Positions 1 to 5,000 of a stretch of 6,626 nucleotides of DNA are shown one piece after another. The position numbers were made by a program, and so were the translations under genes. The DNA comes from Streptosporangiaceae bacterium (GTDB lineage Bacteria > Actinomycetota > Actinomycetes > Streptosporangiales > Streptosporangiaceae), in the NCBI GenBank assembly GCA_030039095.1, contig JASHQP010000551.1, positions 1 through 6,626 on the forward strand, read 5' to 3'. Positions within the stretch are counted from its first letter, which is position 1, and each line of letters starts with the position of its first letter. A model generated the notes under the pieces. It had not been told where the DNA came from, ran no database searches, and saw only the letters and a program-made list of their open reading frames with translations.

Positions 1-592
1 CGGGCGGGGGCCATCCGTAGGGTGCGGCCAGGGCGCCGCCACGTGCCTGCTGACGGCCGAACTCCCGTTCCTCCTGTGAGGCCTTGGCCAGGCGCCAGCC
101 CAGCACCACACACGCGATCAGCAACGAGACGCCGAGGCCCGCGAACGCCTCGCTGGGCGTGAACCGCAGCAGAATGATGCCGATCGGCAGCGCCCAGCCG
201 AGCGTCCAGGCAACGGTGCGGCACGGCACGAACCAGCGGCCGAGCGAGCCGGCGTGCGCGGCGGCCACGACCACGAACGGCAGCAGGAGCAGCAGCCCGG
301 CCCACGGCGAGTCCGAGTGGCCGGACAGCCCGGAGACGAGGGCCAGGCCCCAGACCGCCACCGACAGCGACGCCACCAGGCTGCGGTGCCCGGCCGACAC
401 GGCGAACGGCGCATAGATGAGCCCTGCCACCAGCGCGATCGACAGCACCGCCGGGGACAAGAAGATCAGCGCGACGACGAGAAGGATCTTGACGATCGGG
501 GGGGCTGCGGAGAACCACCGGCGAATGCGAGTGACCCCGCCCTGCACCATCCGCCAGCCGGGCAGGGAAGGGGACCGGTCTTCTGTCCGCAT
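1..592 (-). CDS. Polytopic membrane protein of unknown function (3' end outside window)
   Basis: The reading frame opens with ATG at 592-590 and stays open for 197 codons to the window edge, so the C-terminus is missing. A purine-rich GAGGGAG lies just upstream of the ATG (about 4-8 nt) and decides this start; a second in-frame ATG at codon 15 has no such site. The N-terminus is short, basic and Trp-containing (RIRRWF near residues 22-27). Hydrophobic stretches follow at about residues 33-65 (long enough for a hairpin of two helices), 72-89, 97-114, 126-143 and 148-167, giving four to six membrane spans. After the last span come a charged segment (KASQEEREFGRQQ, 170-182) and a Gly/Ala then Pro-rich tail, probably cytoplasmic. 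I recognise no family and see no catalytic motif. It is divergent from the amidohydrolase gene and may share its control region. Existence of the gene is well supported; function is unknown. Confidence 0.8.
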   Translation of the reverse strand, partial: MRTEDRSPSLPGWRMVQGGVTRIRRWFSAAPPIVKILLVVALIFLSPAVLSIALVAGLIYAPFAVSAGHRSLVASLSVAVWGLALVSGLSGHSDSPWAGLLLLLPFVVVAAAHAGSLGRWFVPCRTVAWTLGWALPIGIILLRFTPSEAFAGLGVSLLIACVVLGWRLAKASQEEREFGRQQARGGALAAPYGWPPP

Positions 593-615
593 TGCACTCC
601 CTCGCACTAGAGACC

Positions 616-644
616 TGTATAGCGCATTAGCGAGCGCATACGAA
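616..644 (-). promoter_or_regulatory. Possible sigma-70-type promoter for the membrane protein gene
   Basis: Read on the minus strand, TTCGTA (644-639) and TATACA (621-616) are separated by exactly 17 nt. The -10 element would start transcription near 609, leaving a leader of about 17 nt that includes the Shine-Dalgarno sequence. The -35 element matches the TTGACA consensus at only three positions, and the -10 at four, so the call is weak. The AGCGCAT direct repeat lies across the spacer and one arm of the 636-661 inverted repeat overlaps the -35 element, as would suit a repressor site. Confidence 0.3.
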
Positions 645-768
645 GTCGCACATTCGGATGCCTGAGGAAAATTGCCGCAGTTTTCGCCCCCCGGCAGGCC
701 GTGATCATGGCCGTGGCACCATTGCGCAGGAATGGCTGGCCGGCGGGCCGGCCCTGCGGGCACCGGGC

Positions 769-773
769 GGAGG
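769..773 (+). promoter_or_regulatory. Ribosome binding site fixing the amidohydrolase start
   Basis: A perfect GGAGG lies 4 nt before the ATG at 778. The same frame is open back to an ATG at 658, but the 40 extra residues from there are Gly/Arg/Pro-rich and unlike the N-terminus of the family, whereas the protein from 778 begins directly with the expected first beta strand. This site therefore argues for the shorter protein. Confidence 0.75.
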
Positions 774-777
774 AACG

Positions 778-2022
778 ATGGAACGGATCACTGCGGAGCT
801 GCTTGTTCCGGGCGGCGGGGACCCCGTCCCGGATGGCGTGGTCGTGCTCGACGGCACGAAGATCAGCTACGCGGGACCGGCCGCCGGGGCGCCGGACACG
901 CCCGGGGCCGCCGAGTACCGGGCGGTCACCGTAATGCCGGGACTGTGGGATTGCCACGGCCACTTTCTCGGGCAGCGCACGTTCGACCTGGCGCAGCTGC
1001 CGCTGGAGCCGGTGGCGCTGCGGGCGGCGCGCTCCGCCAGGGACCTGCGTGCCGCCCTCGACGCGGGGGTGACGTCCGTGCGTGAGGTGGGCGGCCTCGG
1101 CGTCCACCTGGCCCGCGCGGTCGGCGAGGGGGTGCTCGACGGGCCGGCGATCTACGCGGCCGGCGCGATCTTGTCCACCACCGGCGGCCACGGTGACCTG
1201 CACGCGTACCCGCTGCCGCTGCTCGACGAGTTCGCCCGGCTGAGCGGGGAGCTGCGGATGGCCGACGGGCCCGACGAGTGCGCCCGCGCGGTCAGGGAGC
1301 AGCTGCGCAGCAACGCCCGGCTGATCAAGGTCTGCGCCTCGGGCGGCGTGCTGTCCGAGATCGATCACCCGGTGCACCAGCAGTTCACCGGTGCGGAGCT
1401 GCGCATGATCGTCGAGATCGCGGGCCTGGCCGACCGCGTGGTCGCGGCGCACTGCCACGGCAAGCCCGGGATCATGGCGGCGCTCGAGGCCGGGGTCCGC
1501 ACGATCGAGCACGGCACCTACCTGGATGAGGAGTGCTGCGCCGCGATGCGCGAGACCGGCGCGATCCTGGTACCGACCCGGACGATCATCGAGGACATGC
1601 TGAAGCACCTGGACGTCGTGCCGGAGTACGCGGCGGTCAAGGTACAGGCGATCGCCGCGGTCCACGCGGAGGCGACCGCGCTGGCCATCTCCAGCGGCGT
1701 CGCGGTCGCGATGGGCACCGACATCGGGCTGACCGGCCCGGACCGGCCCAACGAGTGGGGCCAGAACGGAGCCGAGCTGCCGCACCTGGTCGCGCTCGGG
1801 ATGACGCCGCTGCAGGCGATCGAGGCCGCCACCGCGACCGCGCCGCTGACGCTCGGGCCGCAGGCGCCGCTCAGCGGCAGGCTCGAGGCCGGCTACGACG
1901 CCGACGTGATCACGCTGGACGCCGATCCGCTGGCCGACATCGCCGTGATCGCCAGCCCCGCGCACGTGACCGGGGTCTGGACCGGGGGCCGCCGGGTCAA
2001 GCCCGCCCCGGCTGCCCGATAG
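778..2022 (+). CDS. Metal-dependent amidohydrolase (imidazolonepropionase/prolidase-like, Xaa-Pro or Xaa-Arg dipeptidase group)
   Basis: This is a 414-residue cytoplasmic hydrolase with no signal peptide. It has the amidohydrolase layout: a small N-terminal beta-sandwich segment (residues 1-52), a TIM barrel, then a return to the sandwich at the C-terminus (about 370-410, with GYDADVITLDADPL). The metal-ligand set is complete: H60 and H62 in GLWDCHGHF, K184 in LIKVCASGG (the probable carboxylated lysine), H225 in AAHCHG, H245 in TIEHGTYLD, and the catalytic D315 in AMGTDIG. The conserved TGGHGD motif at 135-140 points to the metal-dependent hydrolase subgroup that includes Sgx9260-like prolidases, arginine carboxypeptidase-type enzymes and ochratoxinase relatives. 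Members cleave peptide or amide bonds, often of C-terminal Pro or Arg dipeptides, but the substrate cannot be read from the sequence. The gene stands alone, divergent from the membrane protein and convergent with the GH35 gene. Family assignment is firm; substrate is open. Confidence 0.92.
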   Translation: MERITAELLVPGGGDPVPDGVVVLDGTKISYAGPAAGAPDTPGAAEYRAVTVMPGLWDCHGHFLGQRTFDLAQLPLEPVALRAARSARDLRAALDAGVTSVREVGGLGVHLARAVGEGVLDGPAIYAAGAILSTTGGHGDLHAYPLPLLDEFARLSGELRMADGPDECARAVREQLRSNARLIKVCASGGVLSEIDHPVHQQFTGAELRMIVEIAGLADRVVAAHCHGKPGIMAALEAGVRTIEHGTYLDEECCAAMRETGAILVPTRTIIEDMLKHLDVVPEYAAVKVQAIAAVHAEATALAISSGVAVAMGTDIGLTGPDRPNEWGQNGAELPHLVALGMTPLQAIEAATATAPLTLGPQAPLSGRLEAGYDADVITLDADPLADIAVIASPAHVTGVWTGGRRVKPAPAAR

Positions 2023-2065
2023 CCCGGCCCCGCCCCCGCTGCCGATTGCCCAAACCCCTCCCCGG
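2023..2065. other. Convergent intergenic gap with G-tract cluster on the minus strand
   Basis: This is the 43-bp gap between the two facing stop codons. I see no strong hairpin followed by a T tract in either direction. On the minus strand it carries six G runs of three or more (C runs on the plus strand at 2023-2025, 2028-2031, 2033-2037, 2049-2051, 2055-2058 and 2060-2063), with a seventh at 2015-2017 inside the end of the amidohydrolase gene. The runs from 2037 down to 2015 fit the four-tract G-quadruplex pattern with loops of 1, 2 and 5 nt. Any role in ending transcription is inference. Confidence 0.4.
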
Positions 2066-5000
2066 CTACCCGATGGCCATCGCGAAGACGTGCAGCGCCG
2101 CGTTGTAGCCGGTGACGCTGCCGAGCGAGGGCAACGTCACCGCCGCGACGGTCTTGCCCGCCGCCAGCGGCACCGACTGCTCGAACACGTACACCTCGTG
2201 GCCTGACGAGCCGGTCGGGTAGTTGGCGTAGTCCACGCCGGCGACCTGGACGTTGTCCGGGTTGCCGTCCTGGCCGCTGGGATACCAGAAGTTCCCCACG
2301 TCCAGCGTGAACGACTGGGTGGTGCCGTCGGTGTAGTAGATCGTGCCGGTGCCGGACTCGGCCGAGTTGTTCGCCGCGGCCAGGAACCCCAGGCTGGCGC
2401 CGGATCCGGAGATCGCGATCGTCTGGCCCTCGGCCATCGTGTTGTCCGGCTCGGCCGCAGCCGCGTCCGGCCAGGTGAACGTCAGGCCGCCGGAACTCAC
2501 CGACGTGCCCGGGGCCAGCCCGGCCGCGGCCAGGCCCTCGGCCGAGAACGTGGTGCCCTCCCCGTCGAAGCCGATGAATCCGGACGACGGGTCGGGGTCG
2601 GCGTTGTCGGTGATGCCGTCGTTGTTGTACGTCGCCGCCAGGCTGGCGGCGGGCACCTCGACCTGCGCGGCGTTCTGCAGCGTCGCAGCCGCACCGCCGG
2701 GCCGGCCCTGGTACGTCGCCGTGGCGAGCAGGTTCACGGTCCCGGCGGTCAGGCCCGACGACGGCGCGGTCACCGAGAACGTCTTCGACGCCGAGCCGCC
2801 CGGAGCCACGGTGCCCAGGCTGGCCGGGCCGGCCGGGGACAGCGTCCAGCCGGACGGCACGCTGAGCGCCACCGAGGCGCCGGACAGCGGCTGGCCGGTC
2901 GGGTTGCGCAGCGTGGCCCGGACCGTGAACGTGCCGTCGGCCAGCGCTGACGACGAGATCGCGGCCAGCGTGGGCTGCGGCGGGGTCGGCGGCCCGTACA
3001 CCGCCGGCGAGTACCCGGGGCTGGCCACCGGCTGCACCGGAACCCCGCCCGCCTGGTTGCCGATCGCCACCAGGCTCACCTGGTCCAGGCCACCGCCGGC
3101 GGCGTCCAGGCCCCAGACCGCGATCGCCAGGGTATTGGCGCCGTGGTCATTCAGGATTCCCGCGGGAACGTAGAACTGGTGCTGCGGCCCGACGTTGTTC
3201 ACGTAGCGGCCGATCAGCCAGCCGTTCACATAGATGAATGCGCGGTAATCGGCGGTGCCCGCGCCCGGTCCCGGACCGCCGATCTGCACGTCGATGGGCA
3301 CGTAGCTATGGCTGGGCAGGCTGAGTGAGAAGCTGGTCCGGTACCAGCCGATCCCCGGCGGAACGCCGCGCGCCGGCCAGCTGTCCGGCAGGGTCACGCT
3401 CTGCCAGTCCTGGTCCGGGTAGCCGGGCAGGTCCCAGCCGTTGTCGGACCCGTACAGGCCGGCCGGGTTCATCACGCCGCGCACCGGGTCCTGCAGCGTG
3501 GTGCCGCCCGGGTCACCCATCAGGCGCCACGTGATCGGGGCCGACGACCCGTTCAGGGCGGCGGAATAGAGGCCTGCCTTCTCGCCGGACGGCCCCTCCG
3601 GATTGCCTGTGTTCTCGACGAGCACCGCGATCACGTTGTCCTTGCCCGGCCGGAGCGCCCCGGCCGGGAAGCTGAACGTACCGGTGGTGGAGCCGGCGGC
3701 CGAACTGGAGCCCAGGAATGCGCCATTCAGCCAGACGGAGAACGCACCGGTCGGCGCGATGCCGTCGGCGGTGAGCGTTACCCCGGTCTCGGTCCCGGTG
3801 GCCGTGAAATGCCCGCGGTACCAGACGAAACCGTGGCCGTAGCCGTAGTCGGAGGCGTAGAGCACCGGGGTGGACGGCGAGCTGGCGTTGGAAACCGGGT
3901 GGTCGGCGAGGGTCCAGGAGCTGTCGTCGAAGCCCGGCTGCGCCTCCGGCGTCTCGGAGCTGAACTTCCAGTTGGTCAGCGTGGGCAGGGACACCGGTAC
4001 CGGGCCGGTGACGCTGCCCTGCAGCGAGCCGTCGGCCCCGGTGGTGACCGCGACCGGCTGGCCGTTCCAGGTGACGCCGGTGACGCCGGCCGGGGCCCAG
4101 ACCGCCAGCGGGCCGGCCTGGCTGGTGTCGCCGGTCAGCGCGAGTGCCCCGCCGCGCGTGACGGCCGTGCGCACCAGGTAGCCGCCCTCGACCAGGGCCT
4201 GGCCTTCGGCGGTCGATTCGGGCCAGAAGCCCTCCGCGGCGGAAGTGTCGGCGAGCAGCAGCAACAGCGGCGGCCGGCCGCCGCCGGTGACCGCCACCTC
4301 GGCCAGGCCGCCGAGCGTGTAGTCGAGCCTGAGCTGGTCGGCCGACGCGTCCCAGGTGGTCTGCACCGAGCCGGACAGCACCTTGACCGCGGGCTGGCTG
4401 GAGTACTGGAAGACGGTCTCGCCGTCGGTGCCCGCCGGGTCGTAGAACAGTGCCACCGAGCGGCCGCCGATGCTGGCCTGGGTGTCCAGTTCGGAGGTGG
4501 AGTAGACCAGGTGCTGGCCGGCGAAGTCGTAGTTCGCCGTGAGCAGCCGGGAGTCGCGGCCGTCCAGCGTGATCGACGTGCCGGGCTGCTGCGGGATCGC
4601 CGGGAAGAAGTCCGCCTGCTGGGCGGCGGTCGGCACGTTGATCGCGTCGATCACCACGGTGTCGGCCGACGAGGCGGAGTTCTCGGTGCCGGTGACCACG
4701 ATCTGCAGCGTGTGGCTGCCCGCCGCAAGGCCGGTCTTGCTGAACAGCACCTGCTGGAACAGCTTGCCCGCCGGGCTGTAGGTGTCGACGGTGCCCGCCA
4801 GGGTGCCGTCGAGGTAGACGTCGGCGATGCCGCCGTTGGTGTTCTTCGGCCCGATCCACTGCACGGCGGTGCCGGTGAAGCTGACCGTCATGCTGGCGCC
4901 GGCCTCCGTGGACCAGGACTCGGTCTGGTCGTAGTCGCCGCTGGTGTAGCCGGCACTCGCCCCCGCGTGCGTCCAGTCGCCGGAGTAGTCGAGCGCGGCG

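Larger units (their letters stand above)
593..777. promoter_or_regulatory. Divergent intergenic control region with interrupted palindromes
   Basis: This 185-bp gap lies between two divergent start codons and is locally richer in A/T than its surroundings, especially 611-690. It holds a 9-bp inverted repeat with one mismatch (636-644 and 653-661, 8-nt spacer), a second interrupted palindrome GAAAA/TTTTC (667-671 and 681-685, 9-nt spacer), and a direct repeat of AGCGCAT (621-627 and 633-639, 12-nt period). Nearer the amidohydrolase a perfect 6-bp GGCCGG/CCGGCC stem with a CGGG loop (738-753) would lie in the 5' leader. I see no convincing promoter for the rightward gene. That these repeats bind a regulator is inference from their placement. 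Confidence 0.5.

Noticed and set aside
84..610. Several short frames (plus 84-416 and 254-610, minus 118-414) overlapping the membrane protein gene
   Set aside because: They are Arg/Pro/Ala-rich low-complexity translations, whereas the edge-truncated minus frame starting at 592 gives clear hydrophobic spans and has a good ribosome site.
658..777. Extended N-terminus of the amidohydrolase from an ATG at 658
   Set aside because: The extra 40 residues do not resemble the family, and the GGAGG at 769-773 serves the ATG at 778.
607..1965. A 452-codon open frame on the minus strand, antisense to the amidohydrolase
   Set aside because: The product is Arg/Gly/Asp/His low-complexity sequence, and the plus strand holds the full amidohydrolase motif set. 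It would also overlap the divergent control region.
4071..4088. Tandem GTGACGCCG repeat
   Set aside because: It is two 9-bp copies encoding a Thr-Gly-Val repeat in an ordinary beta strand of the GH35 protein; too short to mean more.
3513..4859. A 448-codon minus-strand frame inside the GH35 gene
   Set aside because: It is a second reading frame on the same strand as the GH35 gene, rich in Arg/Gly/His/Pro, with no motif. It is a composition artefact.
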